Of a stretch of 64,000 bases of DNA, positions 52,945 through 63,395 are shown in pieces; position 1 is the first letter of the stretch, and each line of letters begins with the position of its first letter. This DNA is from Curtobacterium sp. MCBD17_035 (GTDB taxonomy: Bacteria; Actinomycetota; Actinomycetes; Actinomycetales; Microbacteriaceae): the NCBI RefSeq assembly GCF_003234815.2, contig NZ_CP126279.1:62001-126000 (forward strand), written 5' to 3'. Below the pieces are notes generated by a model. It searched no databases. It worked only from the letters and a program-made list of their open reading frames with translations, and had not been told where the DNA came from. The translations under genes and the position numbers were made by a program.

Positions 52945-53387
52945 CCGCCGATCGACCCCCGGGTGACGAGCGTGTTACGGGATCGTTGCCGAAAAGGGGT
53001 ACGGACGTGCCGCGGGGGCCCCATCCGCACGCGTACCCCGGAACGTGTCGGCCGCCGGGTGACAGGGCGGGGTACAGTCCCGGAATCGGTTCGGACGCGG
53101 GCGAGGATCCGCGGATTTCCGGGCTCTTCCCCCAGCATCTTCGGGATCGGAGGGCCGGTCGGCGGAGTGGTCCCGTACCCCCACCCGGGGGTCCGCGATG
53201 ACGAAGCACGGAGATCCCTGGGAAAAGCAGGAAACGATTTGTGGGGTACACCTCCGGCCCGCTTTACTCGTTGCACGCCCCGATGGAGGGGCAGCAGGAC
53301 CAGCGCCGAACGACACCGTCCGACGTGATCCGGCCCGGCCCAGCCGGTTCGGCCCCCGTCAACCGTCACCGCGAAGGAGAGTCAGCC
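52945..53387. other. 443-bp intergenic region upstream of sigB
   Basis: No gene supported. Contains an inverted repeat ACCCCC-ACCC-GGGGGT at 53177-53192 and several A-richer stretches unlike the surroundings (GGGAAAAGCAGGAAACG near 53219). Long leader or multiple promoters for the sigma-factor gene are the likely content; I could not assign a -35/-10 pair. Confidence 0.5.
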
Positions 53388-54434
<1,047 letters not shown>

Positions 54435-54519
54435 GGTCCAGGACCACGGCCGACCCGGACGGGGTCGGTGCGGGGAGTCGGGTCGTCCTGTGGGAAGGCG
54501 ATCCGGCGGGGTGATGGGA

Positions 54520-54555
54520 ACGGCCCGTCCGAGTCACACGACTCGGGCGGGCCGT
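54520..54555. terminator. Terminator between sigB and nadK
   Basis: Inverted repeat ACGGCCCG-T-CCGAGTC / GACTCGG-G-CGGGCCGT around ACAC. The two genes converge, so it probably serves both. Confidence 0.75.
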
Positions 54556-54629
54556 CGTCGTCGGTCCCGACGGTCGCGTGGGCCGCTCCGGTGGTCCTGC
54601 ACCGGGCCTCCCGTCCTGGAGGCGCGGCC

Positions 54630-55577
54630 TCAGCCCTCGTCGGGCTCCGGTCGGTCGTGCTGCCGCAGCCGCTGCCGCACCTCGGAGGGGATGAGCTCGA
54701 TGAGCTGGTCCGGTCGCACCGGGAGATCGAGCAGGCTCAGCTTGACCCGGCCGGTCCGCCCGTGGCGCTCGGCGTCGAGGCGGATCACCGTGCCGGCGTT
54801 CTTGCGCAGCCGGACCTCGAGTTGCGCACCGGTGGCGACCTCGCCGACGACGAGCCCGTCGACCTCGAGCGCGGCGCTCCGCGTGCCCTCGGCGATGTCG
54901 AACCGGTAGCGCTCCTTCGCCGCGAGGACCACCGAGCGGTCGATCCCGGCCATCGGGGCGACGGGCGTCACGACCGAGCCGGACAGGGCGGGGGAGAGCA
55001 CCGGGCCCCCGGCGGCGTAGTTGTAGGCGGTGGAGCCGGCAGGGGTCGAGGCGACGACGGCGTCGGCGCGGTAGTACCCGTACGTGAGGCCCCCGATCGT
55101 CAGGTCGGCCGAGACCTGCCCGGCGCCGGGGCGCCGGACGATCGTCAGGTCGTTGAACGCGAGGTAGTTCGTGCGGGCACCCGACCACGTCAGCACGGCC
55201 TCGAGCGCGTGGTGCGGCTCGAGCGAGTAGTCACCGGCGGACATCCGTTCGAGCGCCGCCGCGAGTTCGTCCGGCTCGATCTCGACGAGGAACCCGACGT
55301 TGCCGTAGTTCACCCCGAGGACCGGCACCGGACGGGCGGCCACGAGGCGCATCGACCCGAGCATCGTGCCGTCGCCACCGAGGGACACGACGAGGTCGAC
55401 CCGCTCGCAGAACTCGACGTCGTCGAGCACCTCGATCCCCGGGCCGAGCCGCGCGGCGTCGATCCGGCGCGCGACGAGCTGACCCCGCCCCGACGCGTGC
55501 CAGCGCTGCAGGGTCTCGACCGACGCCCGGACGTCCTTCGAGGGGTGCATCACGATCCCGACGAGTGGTGCCTCCAT
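54630..55577 (-). CDS. nadK: NAD kinase
   Basis: Phosphorylates NAD to NADP. The 315-residue protein has the GGDGT motif in VVSLGGDGTMLGSMRL at about residues 68-83, NYGNVGFLVEI, FNDLTIVR, DAVVASTPAGSTAYNYAAGGPVL, and the C-terminal beta domain. The ATG at 55577 is followed by the conserved VGIVMHPSK; the hexamer TACCCT 7 nt upstream and lack of ribosome site indicate a leaderless start and argue against the longer open frame. It converges on sigB and is divergent from clpC. Confidence 0.95.
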   Translation of the reverse strand: MEAPLVGIVMHPSKDVRASVETLQRWHASGRGQLVARRIDAARLGPGIEVLDDVEFCERVDLVVSLGGDGTMLGSMRLVAARPVPVLGVNYGNVGFLVEIEPDELAAALERMSAGDYSLEPHHALEAVLTWSGARTNYLAFNDLTIVRRPGAGQVSADLTIGGLTYGYYRADAVVASTPAGSTAYNYAAGGPVLSPALSGSVVTPVAPMAGIDRSVVLAAKERYRFDIAEGTRSAALEVDGLVVGEVATGAQLEVRLRKNAGTVIRLDAERHGRTGRVKLSLLDLPVRPDQLIELIPSEVRQRLRQHDRPEPDEG

Positions 55578-55584
55578 GGTCCGG

Positions 55585-55590
55585 AGGGTA
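55585..55590 (-). promoter_or_regulatory. -10 element, probable leaderless promoter of nadK
   Basis: TACCCT on the minus strand, 7 nt before the ATG at 55577. Confidence 0.45.
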
Positions 55591-55796
55591 GCGGTGACCA
55601 CCTGACCGCGGCCAGGGTCAGGCGAGGCGAGCACCGCCTCCCGGGCCGTCCGGACCGACTGCGCACGTGGGTCACGCCCACGGCGAACAGGGGCAGCCCC
55701 GTGGAGGCGCGCTGGTTAGTCTCGATGTACGTCGCCGGGCCCACCAGGGACCGGCACATCTGTCGGCTCCACCCCCTCGGAGCCAAGGGAGAGCAC

Positions 55797-58295
55797 ATGT
55801 TCGAGAGATTCACCGACCGAGCCCGTCGTGTTGTCGTCCTCGCCCAGGAAGAGGCGAAGATGCTCAACCACAACTACATCGGCACCGAGCACATCCTCCT
55901 CGGTCTCATCCACGAGGGTGAGGGCGTCGCCGCCAAGGCACTCGAGTCGCTCGGGATCTCCCTCGACGCGGTCCGCGAGCAGGTCCAGGACATCATCGGC
56001 CAGGGCCAGCAGCAGCCGACGGGGCACATCCCGTTCACCCCGCGCGCCAAGAAGGTGCTCGAGTTGTCCCTGCGCGAGGCGCTGCAGCTCGGCCACAACT
56101 ACATCGGCACGGAGCACATCCTGCTCGGGCTCATCCGCGAGGGCGAGGGCGTCGCCGCCCAGGTCCTCGTGAAGCTCGGCGCCGACCTCAACCGGGTCCG
56201 CCAGCAGGTCATCCAGCTCCTGTCCGGGTACCAGGGCAAGGAGGCCGTCGCCGTGGGCGGCGAGAACCAGCAGGGTGCACAGCAGGGTTCGCAGGTGCTC
56301 GACCAGTTCGGTCGCAACCTCACCCAGGCCGCGCGTGACGCCAAGCTCGACCCGGTGATCGGGCGCGAGAAGGAGATGGAGCGGGTCATGCAGATCCTCT
56401 CCCGCCGTTCCAAGAACAACCCCGTCCTCATCGGCGAGCCGGGCGTCGGCAAGACCGCCGTCGTCGAGGGCCTCGCCCAGGCGATCGTCAAGGGCGAGGT
56501 ACCCGAGACGCTCAAGGACAAGCAGCTCTACTCGCTCGACCTCGGGTCGCTCATCGCCGGGTCCCGCTACCGCGGTGACTTCGAGGAGCGCCTCAAGAAG
56601 GTCACGAAGGAGATCCGCACCCGCGGCGACATCATCGTCTTCATCGACGAGATCCACACGCTCGTCGGGGCCGGTGCGGCCGAGGGCGCGATCGACGCCG
56701 CGTCGATCCTCAAGCCACTCCTGGCCCGCGGTGAGCTCCAGACCATCGGTGCCACCACGCTCGACGAGTACCGCAAGCACTTCGAGAAGGACGCCGCGCT
56801 CGAGCGCCGGTTCCAGCCGGTCCAGGTGAACGAGCCGTCCCTCCCGCACGCGATCAACATCCTCAAGGGCCTCCGCGACAAGTACGAGGCGTTCCACAAG
56901 GTGTCGATCACCGACGGCGCGATCGTCGCCGCGGCGAACCTGGCCGACCGCTACGTGCAGGACCGGTTCCTGCCGGACAAGGCCATCGACCTGATCGACG
57001 AGGCCGGCGCACGCCTCCGCCTGTCGATCCTGTCGGCGCCGCCGGAGCTCCGCGACTTCGACGAGAAGATCTCGACGGTCCGCGGGCAGAAGGAAGCCGC
57101 CATCGAGGAGCAGGACTTCGAGAAGGCCGCATCGCTCCGCGACGAGGAGAAGAAGCTGCTCGGCGAGCGGCTCCGCCTCGAGAAGCAGTGGCGTGCGGGT
57201 GACGTCGCCGCGTCCGGCACCGTCGACGAGGGCATCATCGCCGAGGTCCTGGCGCAGGCCACGGGCATCCCGGTGTTCAAGCTCACGGAAGAGGAGACCT
57301 CGCGCCTCGTCTTCATGGAGAAGGCCCTGCACGAGCGCGTGATCGGGCAGGAGGAGGCGATCTCCGCCCTGTCGAAGACGATCCGCCGGACCCGCGCCGG
57401 CCTCAAGGACCCGAACCGGCCCTCCGGCTCGTTCATCTTCGCCGGCCCCACGGGCGTCGGGAAGACCGAGCTCGCCAAGGCGCTCGCCGAGTTCCTGTTC
57501 GACGACGAGGGCGCGCTGATCTCCCTCGACATGTCGGAGTTCGGTGAGAAGCACACGGTCTCGCGGCTGTTCGGTGCCCCTCCCGGGTTCGTCGGGTTCG
57601 AGGAGGGCGGCCAGCTCACCGAGAAGGTGCGCCGCAAGCCGTTCTCCGTGGTCCTGTTCGACGAGATCGAGAAGGCCCACCCGGACATCTTCAACTCGCT
57701 CCTGCAGGTGCTCGAGGAAGGCCGCCTGACCGATGGTCAGGGTCGCGTGGTCGACTTCAAGAACACCGTCATCATCATGACGACGAACCTCGGTTCGCAG
57801 GGCATCGCGGGTGGTCCCGTCGGGTTCCAGGTCGAGGGCAACTCCTCCGTCGGCTACGACCGGATGCGCGCCAAGGTGAACGAGGAGCTGAAGAAGCACT
57901 TCAAGCCCGAGTTCCTGAACCGCGTCGACGACACGATCGTGTTCCCGCAGCTGTCGCAGGACGAGCTGCTGCAGATCGTCGACCTGTTCGTCAAGCGCCT
58001 GTCCGACCGCCTGCTCGACCGCGACATGACCGTCGAGCTGTCGCTCGCCGCCAAGGAGCAGCTCATCAAGGTCGGGTTCGACCCCGCCCTCGGTGCCCGG
58101 CCCCTGCGTCGCGCGATGCAGCACGAGGTCGAGGACCAGCTGTCCGAGCACATCCTGCAGGGTGAGCTCACGGCGGGCGACCACGTCAAGGTCGACTTCG
58201 CCGACGGTGCCTTCCAGTTCGAGACCGGGCGTCAGCCGGGCCGCGAGGAAGTGCTCGCCGGGGCTGCCGAGCCGGCCGGGGAGCTCGAGGCGTAA
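55797..58295 (+). CDS. clpC: ATP-dependent Clp protease ATPase ClpC
   Basis: An 832-residue AAA+ unfoldase that feeds proteins to ClpP and acts in protein quality control. Clp N-terminal repeats ([20 protein letters not shown] and a second copy), D1 with Walker A GEPGVGKT, an M-domain with a UVR-type coiled coil ([17 protein letters not shown]), D2 with Walker [10 protein letters not shown] and sensor/arginine-finger regions. The ATG at 55797 is preceded by AAGGGAGAG. It is a strongly expressed housekeeping gene; no obvious ClgR-type or CtsR-type operator is seen in the short upstream region. Confidence 0.97.
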   Translation: MFERFTDRARRVVVLAQEEAKMLNHNYIGTEHILLGLIHEGEGVAAKALESLGISLDAVREQVQDIIGQGQQQPTGHIPFTPRAKKVLELSLREALQLGHNYIGTEHILLGLIREGEGVAAQVLVKLGADLNRVRQQVIQLLSGYQGKEAVAVGGENQQGAQQGSQVLDQFGRNLTQAARDAKLDPVIGREKEMERVMQILSRRSKNNPVLIGEPGVGKTAVVEGLAQAIVKGEVPETLKDKQLYSLDLGSLIAGSRYRGDFEERLKKVTKEIRTRGDIIVFIDEIHTLVGAGAAEGAIDAASILKPLLARGELQTIGATTLDEYRKHFEKDAALERRFQPVQVNEPSLPHAINILKGLRDKYEAFHKVSITDGAIVAAANLADRYVQDRFLPDKAIDLIDEAGARLRLSILSAPPELRDFDEKISTVRGQKEAAIEEQDFEKAASLRDEEKKLLGERLRLEKQWRAGDVAASGTVDEGIIAEVLAQATGIPVFKLTEEETSRLVFMEKALHERVIGQEEAISALSKTIRRTRAGLKDPNRPSGSFIFAGPTGVGKTELAKALAEFLFDDEGALISLDMSEFGEKHTVSRLFGAPPGFVGFEEGGQLTEKVRRKPFSVVLFDEIEKAHPDIFNSLLQVLEEGRLTDGQGRVVDFKNTVIIMTTNLGSQGIAGGPVGFQVEGNSSVGYDRMRAKVNEELKKHFKPEFLNRVDDTIVFPQLSQDELLQIVDLFVKRLSDRLLDRDMTVELSLAAKEQLIKVGFDPALGARPLRRAMQHEVEDQLSEHILQGELTAGDHVKVDFADGAFQFETGRQPGREEVLAGAAEPAGELEA

Positions 58296-58311
58296 GGGCC
58301 TCCTCCCCACA

Positions 58312-58369
58312 CACGACGCGATCCCCTCCGCGCCACTGGAAACGGTGGTGGGGAGGGGATCGCGTCGTG
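58312..58369. terminator. Terminator after clpC
   Basis: Perfect 18-bp inverted repeat (CACGACGCGATCCCCTCC and its complement) around a loop of 22 nt, directly after clpC and before a convergent gene. No long T-run. Confidence 0.85.
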
Positions 58370-58433
58370 CTGGGCGCGCGTCTCGCGCGAGGGGGCGGGC
58401 CGCCCCGGGTCGTCCGGCCCGGGGGCGTCGGCC

Positions 58434-58796
58434 CTAGGGGTGGGTGACCTCGCCGTCACGGGCGTCGCCGGCCGTGTAGCCGCCGCCGTCCGTCACGTTG
58501 CCGCCGCCCTCGGTGTCGTCGAACGTGAGGCGCCCGTCGCCGGTGCTGCTCTCGCTGCCCTGCAGGTCCTCGTTCTCCTCGCTGTCGCCCGAGAGGCCGT
58601 CCGCCAGGCCGTTCGTCTGGTCGAAGATGTGCCCCACCGAGTCGTCGCCCAGGGCACCGATGTTCGTGTGCCCGCCCGAGTCGTGCGTGTGGTCGTGGTC
58701 GAGTGCTGCGGCGTCGCCCGAGGGCTCCGCTGCGTGGCGCCCCTCGCTGCCGAGGGGGACCGCCGGGTGCTGTGCTGCGTCGTTGGAGTCAGTCAT
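58434..58796 (-). CDS. Acidic Asp/His/Gly-rich protein of unknown function
   Basis: A 120-residue protein with no hydrophobic segment and a strongly acidic composition rich in Asp, Glu, Gly, His and Thr (for example LDHDHTHDSGGHTN and SGDSEENEDLQGSESS). It is probably disordered; the His-Asp clusters could bind metal but nothing proves it. The ATG at 58796 lies 7 nt after TAGCGT, a probable leaderless start. Divergent from the ArgA-like gene and convergent with clpC. Confidence 0.6.
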   Translation of the reverse strand: MTDSNDAAQHPAVPLGSEGRHAAEPSGDAAALDHDHTHDSGGHTNIGALGDDSVGHIFDQTNGLADGLSGDSEENEDLQGSESSTGDGRLTFDDTEGGGNVTDGGGYTAGDARDGEVTHP

Positions 58797-58803
58797 GGCG
58801 CGC

Positions 58804-58809
58804 ACGCTA
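58804..58809 (-). promoter_or_regulatory. -10 element, probable leaderless promoter of the acidic protein gene
   Basis: TAGCGT on the minus strand, 7 nt before the ATG at 58796. Confidence 0.4.
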
Positions 58810-58920
58810 CGCCGGGTGCCTGGTGCGCCGTCAGGTCGGATCCAGCTTCCGCCCACCGGCCGGGAGGGACGGGGCGGCCGGCCCCGCGCCTCCCGGCCGT
58901 CGTGTGCGCGGCACCCCGGC

Positions 58921-58926
58921 TAGGGT
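58921..58926 (+). promoter_or_regulatory. -10 element, probable leaderless promoter of the ArgA-like gene
   Basis: TAGGGT, 7 nt before the ATG at 58934. Confidence 0.45.
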
Positions 58927-58933
58927 GGAGCGG

Positions 58934-59473
58934 ATGGACGACCAGGAGCCGGCGGCACTCGCGCGCGACGAGCACGGGATCCTCGTCCGTCCGGCGCTCG
59001 CCTCGGACGTGCCACACATCCAGCGGCTCATCGAGCCCTACGTGGCGCGGCGGATCCTGCTCGGCAAGGACAACGTCACCCTGTACGGCTCGATCCAGCA
59101 GTTCCGGATCGCCGAGGGGCCCGACGGGGTGCCGATCGGCTGTGGCGCGCTCGCGGTGTTCTGGGACGACATCGCCGAGGTGCGCACGCTCGCGCTCGAC
59201 CCCGCCTGGCTGCACAAGCGCGTCGGGCACCGGCTCCTCGACGGGCTCGAACACGACGCCCGCCAGCTCGGCATCGGCCGGATCTTCTGCCTGACGTTCG
59301 AGGTCGAGTTCTTCACGAAGCACGGCTACCTGGAGATCGGGGAGTCCGTCGTGTCGCCCGAGGTCTACGCGGAGCTCGTGCGGTCGTCGGACGAGGGCGT
59401 CGCGGAGTTCCTCGACCTCGCCCGGGTCAAGCCGAACACGCTCGGCAACACCCGGATGCTCAAGATCCTCTGA
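58934..59473 (+). CDS. argA: Amino-acid N-acetyltransferase (short ArgA type)
   Basis: A 179-residue GNAT-fold protein of the short, single-domain N-acetylglutamate synthase group found in actinobacteria (arginine biosynthesis entry). Features: VRPALASDVPHIQRLIEPYVARRILL, YGSIQQFRIAEGPDGVPIGCGALAVFWDDIAEVRTLALDPAWLHKRVGHRLLDGLEHDARQLG (acetyl-CoA binding loop), and IFCLTFEVEFFTKHGY. Unlike the long E. coli enzyme it lacks the kinase-like domain, which is normal for this type. GNAT substrate assignment without context is not certain. Confidence 0.82.
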   Translation: MDDQEPAALARDEHGILVRPALASDVPHIQRLIEPYVARRILLGKDNVTLYGSIQQFRIAEGPDGVPIGCGALAVFWDDIAEVRTLALDPAWLHKRVGHRLLDGLEHDARQLGIGRIFCLTFEVEFFTKHGYLEIGESVVSPEVYAELVRSSDEGVAEFLDLARVKPNTLGNTRMLKIL

Positions 59474-59524
59474 GCCGCTCGCGCCGGTCCGGCGTCGCTC
59501 CGCGGGAACCCCGCCGAGCGGACC

Positions 59525-59530
59525 TACCCT
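59525..59530 (+). promoter_or_regulatory. -10 element, probable leaderless promoter of the 59537 gene
   Basis: TACCCT, 6 nt before the ATG at 59537. Confidence 0.45.
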
Positions 59531-59536
59531 GTCCGC

Positions 59537-60316
59537 ATGTCGTCGTTCCGCAACCCCGTCGGGTCTGAGACCCCGGCTGTGTACTGGCGGCGCCGCGCGC
59601 AGGTCGGCGGTGCGCTGCTCGTCGTCATACTGCTGATCGTGCTCGTCGTGGTGCTCATCGTCCACGGGCGTGGTAGCGGTGCGGAGGCCGCTCCCGCTCC
59701 CTCGGCCAGCGCCTCCCGGACCGCGTCCGCGCACCGGTCGTCGAGCGCGGCCGAGCGTGCCGCTGCGCGCGCTGCCGCTGCCGACGCCGCGGCGAACGCA
59801 TCGGCACGAGCGAGCGCCGCAGCCACCGCGGCCGCGACCGCGATCGCCACCCCCGAGGCCGGGGCCACCGCCGGCGCGACGTCCGCACCCGCAGCCGGGT
59901 CGACGAAGAACGGCGCCACCTGCCGCAAGTCGCAGATCACGCTCAAGGCCCTGACCGACAAGACGCAGTACGGCCCCACGGAGGAACCGAAGATCTCGAT
60001 GTCCATCACGAACACCGCGTCGACGAGCTGCCACATGGACCTCGGCTCGAGCCAGCAGGTCCTCACGATCACGAGCGGCACCGAGACGTACTGGTCGAGC
60101 AAGGACTGCCAGACCGGCGGCACCGACCAGGACATCACCATCAAGGGCGGCCAGACCCTGACGACGCCCGCGATCACGTGGGACCGAACCCGGTCCTCCA
60201 CATCGACCTGCGACTCGAGCCGGCCGTCGGTGACCGCGGGTGGCGCGAGCTACCACCTCAGCGTCGCCGTGGGGAACATCACGAGCGCCACCTCGACCCA
60301 GTTCGTGCTCCAGTGA
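59537..60316 (+). CDS. Membrane-anchored Ala-rich protein with an extracytoplasmic beta domain
   Basis: A 259-residue protein. Short cytoplasmic start, one transmembrane segment (about 24-42), an Ala/Ser/Arg-rich linker (about 48-120), then a domain with spaced cysteines (ATCRKSQITLKAL, SCHMDL, KDCQTGG, TSTCDSS) and beta-type sequence. This resembles actinobacterial DUF4232-like extracellular domains, which is a weak assignment. The last base of its stop is the first base of the following SseB-like ATG (TGATG), so the two are coupled. Role unknown. Confidence 0.7.
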   Translation: MSSFRNPVGSETPAVYWRRRAQVGGALLVVILLIVLVVVLIVHGRGSGAEAAPAPSASASRTASAHRSSSAAERAAARAAAADAAANASARASAAATAAATAIATPEAGATAGATSAPAAGSTKNGATCRKSQITLKALTDKTQYGPTEEPKISMSITNTASTSCHMDLGSSQQVLTITSGTETYWSSKDCQTGGTDQDITIKGGQTLTTPAITWDRTRSSTSTCDSSRPSVTAGGASYHLSVAVGNITSATSTQFVLQ

Positions 60317-60696
60317 TGGCCGAGCAACGATTCCGGAGCGAGCCGCTCGAGGCCGCGCTCGCCGCGCAGGACGTCGCCGCCGTCGCGTTCGCCCTGCGAC
60401 ACGACATCGTCATCGTGCCGAAGCTCGTCACCGGGCGGCCGAAGGACCAGCAGGTCCGGGTGTTCGGCCGCGAGGGCACCGACAAGCGCATCCTGCTGCT
60501 GTTCTCGTCCGTCGACGCCTACACCGCGATGGTGCCGAACGAGAAGGTCCGGCAGGTCATGGTGTACGACGCCGCCCGGCTCGAGGAGTTCATCGCCGCG
60601 CACCTGGACGTGCTCGAGCAGGTGTTCTTCGACATCGCGGGGCCGAACACCATGCAGGCCGAGCCCGCCGACCTGTTGGCGGCGCTGCGCGCGTAG
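60316..60696 (+). CDS. SseB-family protein
   Basis: A 126-residue protein similar to the SseB N-terminal domain family: LEAALAAQDVAAVAFALRHDIVIVPKL near the start, then DKRILLLFSSVDAYTAMVPNEKVRQVMVYDAARLEEFIAAH, and a C-terminal ADLLAAL. The family is widespread in actinobacteria; its function is not established. The ATG overlaps the preceding stop by 1 nt (TGATG), so it is probably expressed together with the membrane protein. Confidence 0.78.
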   Translation: MAEQRFRSEPLEAALAAQDVAAVAFALRHDIVIVPKLVTGRPKDQQVRVFGREGTDKRILLLFSSVDAYTAMVPNEKVRQVMVYDAARLEEFIAAHLDVLEQVFFDIAGPNTMQAEPADLLAALRA

Positions 60697-60722
60697 GCCG
60701 GGAGGCGCGGCTCGCGTCCGCC

Positions 60723-62084
60723 TCAGAACGCCGCGTCGAGCTCGCGCTCGCGCACCGATTTGGTCATCGCGAAGGCGACGCGGAGTGCCTCGCGCAGGTG
60801 CTCGGAGTCGGCGCCGAGCACCGTCGTGAACCCGAGCCGCCGGGCCTCGGACACGCGTTGCTTCTCGCCGGTGGTCGGGCGAATCTCGCCCGCCAGGCTG
60901 ATCTCGCCCGCGGCGGCGAGCGTGTGCGGGTACGGGCGGTCCCGAGCCGCGCTCGCCAGTGCCAGGGCGATCGCCAGGTCTGCGCCCGGTTCGGTCAGCC
61001 GCATGCCGCCGACGGTCGACACGTAGACGTCGCTGTCCGACAGCTTGATGCCGGCCCGGCGCTCGAGGACCGCCAGGAGCATCGCGACGCGTGAGGAGTC
61101 GACGCCGTTGACAACCCGCCGGGGCTGCGGCGCGGAACTCGGCACGACGAGCGCCTGGACCTCGACCGGAAGCGCCCGCCGGCCCTCCAGGGCGATCGTG
61201 ATGCAGGTGCCGCTGACCGGGGCGCCGGCCCGGGACATGAACAGCCCGCTCGGGTCCGGGACCTCGTGGATGCCGTCGCCGGTCATGTCGAAGCAGCCGA
61301 CCTCGTCCGTCGGGCCGAAGCGGTTCTTGAGCGCGCGGATGAAGCGGAGTGCGGTCTGGCGGTCGCCCTCAAAGTGGCAGACGACGTCGACCAGGTGCTC
61401 GAGCAGCCGGGGACCGGCGATCGTGCCGTCCTTGGTGACGTGTCCGACGATGAGGATGGGGAGCGCGCGGTCCTTCGCGACGCGGATGAGGGTCGACGCG
61501 ACCTCGCGCACCTGTGACACTCCGCCCGCGATGCCGTCGACCGCACTCGACGAGATCGTCTGTACGGAGTCGGCGATCACCAGGTCGGGCTGCACCTGGT
61601 CGATCTGCCCCAGGATCACGGCGAGGTCGACCTCGCTCGCCAGGTAGAGCTCGTCGTGCATCGCCCCCGTGCGTTCGGCGCGCATCCGGACCTGGTCCAC
61701 GGATTCCTCGGCCGAGACGTAGAGGACACGCTTGCCGGCCGCGGCCGCACGGAAGGCGACCTCGAGCAGGAGCGTCGACTTGCCGACCCCTGGCTCGCCG
61801 CTCAGCAGGATCGCGGCGCCGGGCACGATGCCGCCGCCGAGCACGCGGTCGAACTCGCCGATGCCCGTGCGCCAGTGGGTGACGCGCTCGCCCACGGCCT
61901 GGGTGATCGGCTTGGCGACTCGGCCCCCGGTGACCGCGATCGCCGCGGTGCCACGGGTGCTCGCCTGGACGGCGGTCGCGTCTTCGACCGTGCCCCACGA
62001 CTGGCACTCACCGCAGCGGCCGACCCACTTGATGCTGGTCCACCCGCACTCGGTGCAGCGGTACGCGGTCTGGGCCCTGGCCAT
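60723..62084 (-). CDS. radA: DNA repair protein RadA
   Basis: A 453-residue RecA-like branch-migration factor. N-terminal zinc finger (CTEC and CGEC pairs at about 10-29), Walker A GEPGVGKST, the RadA signature KNRFGPTDEVG, and a C-terminal Lon-type domain with PVEVQALVVPS, DVYVSTVGGMRLTEPGADLAIALALAS. It processes recombination intermediates. The ATG at 62084 sits 6 nt after TAGCCT, so the transcript is probably leaderless. It is followed on the same strand by nothing closer than the converging SseB gene. Confidence 0.96.
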   Translation of the reverse strand: MARAQTAYRCTECGWTSIKWVGRCGECQSWGTVEDATAVQASTRGTAAIAVTGGRVAKPITQAVGERVTHWRTGIGEFDRVLGGGIVPGAAILLSGEPGVGKSTLLLEVAFRAAAAGKRVLYVSAEESVDQVRMRAERTGAMHDELYLASEVDLAVILGQIDQVQPDLVIADSVQTISSSAVDGIAGGVSQVREVASTLIRVAKDRALPILIVGHVTKDGTIAGPRLLEHLVDVVCHFEGDRQTALRFIRALKNRFGPTDEVGCFDMTGDGIHEVPDPSGLFMSRAGAPVSGTCITIALEGRRALPVEVQALVVPSSAPQPRRVVNGVDSSRVAMLLAVLERRAGIKLSDSDVYVSTVGGMRLTEPGADLAIALALASAARDRPYPHTLAAAGEISLAGEIRPTTGEKQRVSEARRLGFTTVLGADSEHLREALRVAFAMTKSVRERELDAAF

Positions 62085-62090
62085 GCGTCG

Positions 62091-62096
62091 AGGCTA
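62091..62096 (-). promoter_or_regulatory. -10 element, probable leaderless promoter of radA
   Basis: TAGCCT on the minus strand, 6 nt before the ATG at 62084. It overlaps the 3-prime end of the upstream SGNH gene. Confidence 0.45.
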
Positions 62097-63071
62097 GGCG
62101 GCGCCGCTGACATCGCCGCGGTGGCTCGCGGCGTCGTGGCGCTCGGTCGGCGCGTCCGGGTTCCCCGCGACGTGGCTGCCGTGCGATCGGTGCTGCCGCA
62201 GGTGCTGGAGGTCCGGGCTGTGCTCGTCCGCGGTGTCGGCGTCCTGGTCCGCCCGCGCCGCCGCCACCGCCGCCGCGCGGGGACCGAGCTCCTCGACCTC
62301 GCGCGCGGAGAGGTAGCGGCGGATCGCCATGAGGGTGTCGACACGGGCGTCGACCGCCGGCTCGAGCGCGCTCGCCCAGATGCGGTAGCCGTTGTCGTTT
62401 GGATGGAAGAGGTCGCCGTACGTGTTGCGGAAGGTCCGGCGGAGGCCGACGCGCTTCGTGATCTCGTGCAGGGGAGCGACGGTGAGGCCGAACTCGGCGG
62501 CCACGCGGTGCACGATCTCGTTCGCGACCTGGACCTTGCGCTCGCGCTCGCGGAAGAACATGCACGGCAGGTCCGCGACGATCGCGTGCGAGGGCACCGC
62601 GGCGTAGATGCGGCGGAGGTTCCGCTCGAACTTGTCGGGATGGAAGTCCAGGATGTCATTCGCCCCGATGACGACCGTGCAGATGTCCGGCGTGTACGTG
62701 CCGAGGACCGGGAGCTGCTCGTGCCGGGCACCCCAGGTCGTGGCGCCGGAGACGCTGAGGTTGACGACGCGCAGGGTGGACCGCGACCGCCGCCGGACCC
62801 GCCGCGCGAGCAACCCCACGTAGCCCCGGCTCGGGACCGTCGCGCCGACGCCCTGGGCGGCGGAGTCGCCGATCGCCACGTAGGTGAGCTGCCCCTCGTG
62901 GTGAATGCGCTCCCGCCACCAGTCCGCGTGCACCGGCAGCATGTCGACCACCCGCTGTGCCGCGGCGCGCTGCCCCCGCACGCCCGCTCGGGCCCCGAGC
63001 GCTGCGGCCCCGGCGACCGCGAGGCCACCGCCGACGGAGGACACGAGTGCCACGAGAGAGCGCGTCTTCAT
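62094..63071 (-). CDS. Secreted or membrane-anchored SGNH/GDSL hydrolase
   Basis: A 325-residue hydrolase of the SGNH superfamily. A signal/anchor sequence (about 1-28) precedes the GDS block VAIGDSAAQGVGA with nucleophile Ser, then NLSVSGATTWGARH (Gly block), VVIGANDIL (Asn block) and the C-terminal LFHPNDNGYRIWA with catalytic Asp/His (family pattern DxxHP). An acidic-basic His-rich tail (HLRQHRSHGSHVAG) is not conserved. Substrate unknown; esterase or lipase activity is likely. The ATG is 7 nt after TATCGT. Confidence 0.88.
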   Translation of the reverse strand: MKTRSLVALVSSVGGGLAVAGAAALGARAGVRGQRAAAQRVVDMLPVHADWWRERIHHEGQLTYVAIGDSAAQGVGATVPSRGYVGLLARRVRRRSRSTLRVVNLSVSGATTWGARHEQLPVLGTYTPDICTVVIGANDILDFHPDKFERNLRRIYAAVPSHAIVADLPCMFFRERERKVQVANEIVHRVAAEFGLTVAPLHEITKRVGLRRTFRNTYGDLFHPNDNGYRIWASALEPAVDARVDTLMAIRRYLSAREVEELGPRAAAVAAARADQDADTADEHSPDLQHLRQHRSHGSHVAGNPDAPTERHDAASHRGDVSGAA

Positions 63072-63078
63072 ACCCGGG

Positions 63079-63084
63079 ACGATA
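63079..63084 (-). promoter_or_regulatory. -10 element, probable leaderless promoter of the SGNH hydrolase
   Basis: TATCGT on the minus strand, 7 nt before the ATG at 63071. Confidence 0.45.
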
Positions 63085-63214
63085 CGCAGTCGGCCTCAGC
63101 GCCAGGTCACCGCGTCCGGGGGCGGTGGAGAGCCGTGCATCGGGTGCCGCTGGGGACGGCGAGCCGACGGTCCTGCGTTCCTCGGGCCTCCCGGCATGCG
63201 GTAGGATCGCTGGC

Positions 63215-63304
63215 GGTACCGTGTCCGAGCGGCCTAAGGAGCATGTCTCGAAAACATGTGTGGGGGCAACTCCACCGTGGGTTCAAATCCCACCGGTACC
63301 GCCA
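63215..63304 (+). tRNA. tRNA-Ser (CGA)
   Basis: Class II tRNA with a long variable arm. The acceptor GGTACCG pairs with CGGTACC, the anticodon loop CTCGAAA gives CGA, the variable arm is around GTGGGGGCAACTCCAC, and G-CCA is encoded. An IS3-family element begins about 300 bp downstream. Confidence 0.97.
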
Positions 63305-63355
63305 GTGGGTCGATTGCAGGTCCTGCCCCTCGGGGTTTGCAGAACTACCCTCAAA

Positions 63356-63395
63356 GTGAAGAGCCCCCGGCTTCGGCCAGGGGCTCTTCACGTTT
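63356..63395 (+). terminator. Rho-independent terminator after tRNA-Ser
   Basis: Perfect inverted repeat GTGAAGAGCCCC / GGGGCTCTTCAC, followed by GTTTTG, which is a proper T-run rare in this genome. Confidence 0.9.

Noticed and set aside
53241-53387. Upstream extension of the SigB-like protein
   Set aside because: The ATG at 53388 has a good ribosome site and the extension lacks conserved sigma-factor features.
55716-58310. 864-codon minus-strand frame opposite clpC
   Set aside because: Leu/Asp/Glu/Arg shadow of the conserved clpC sequence.
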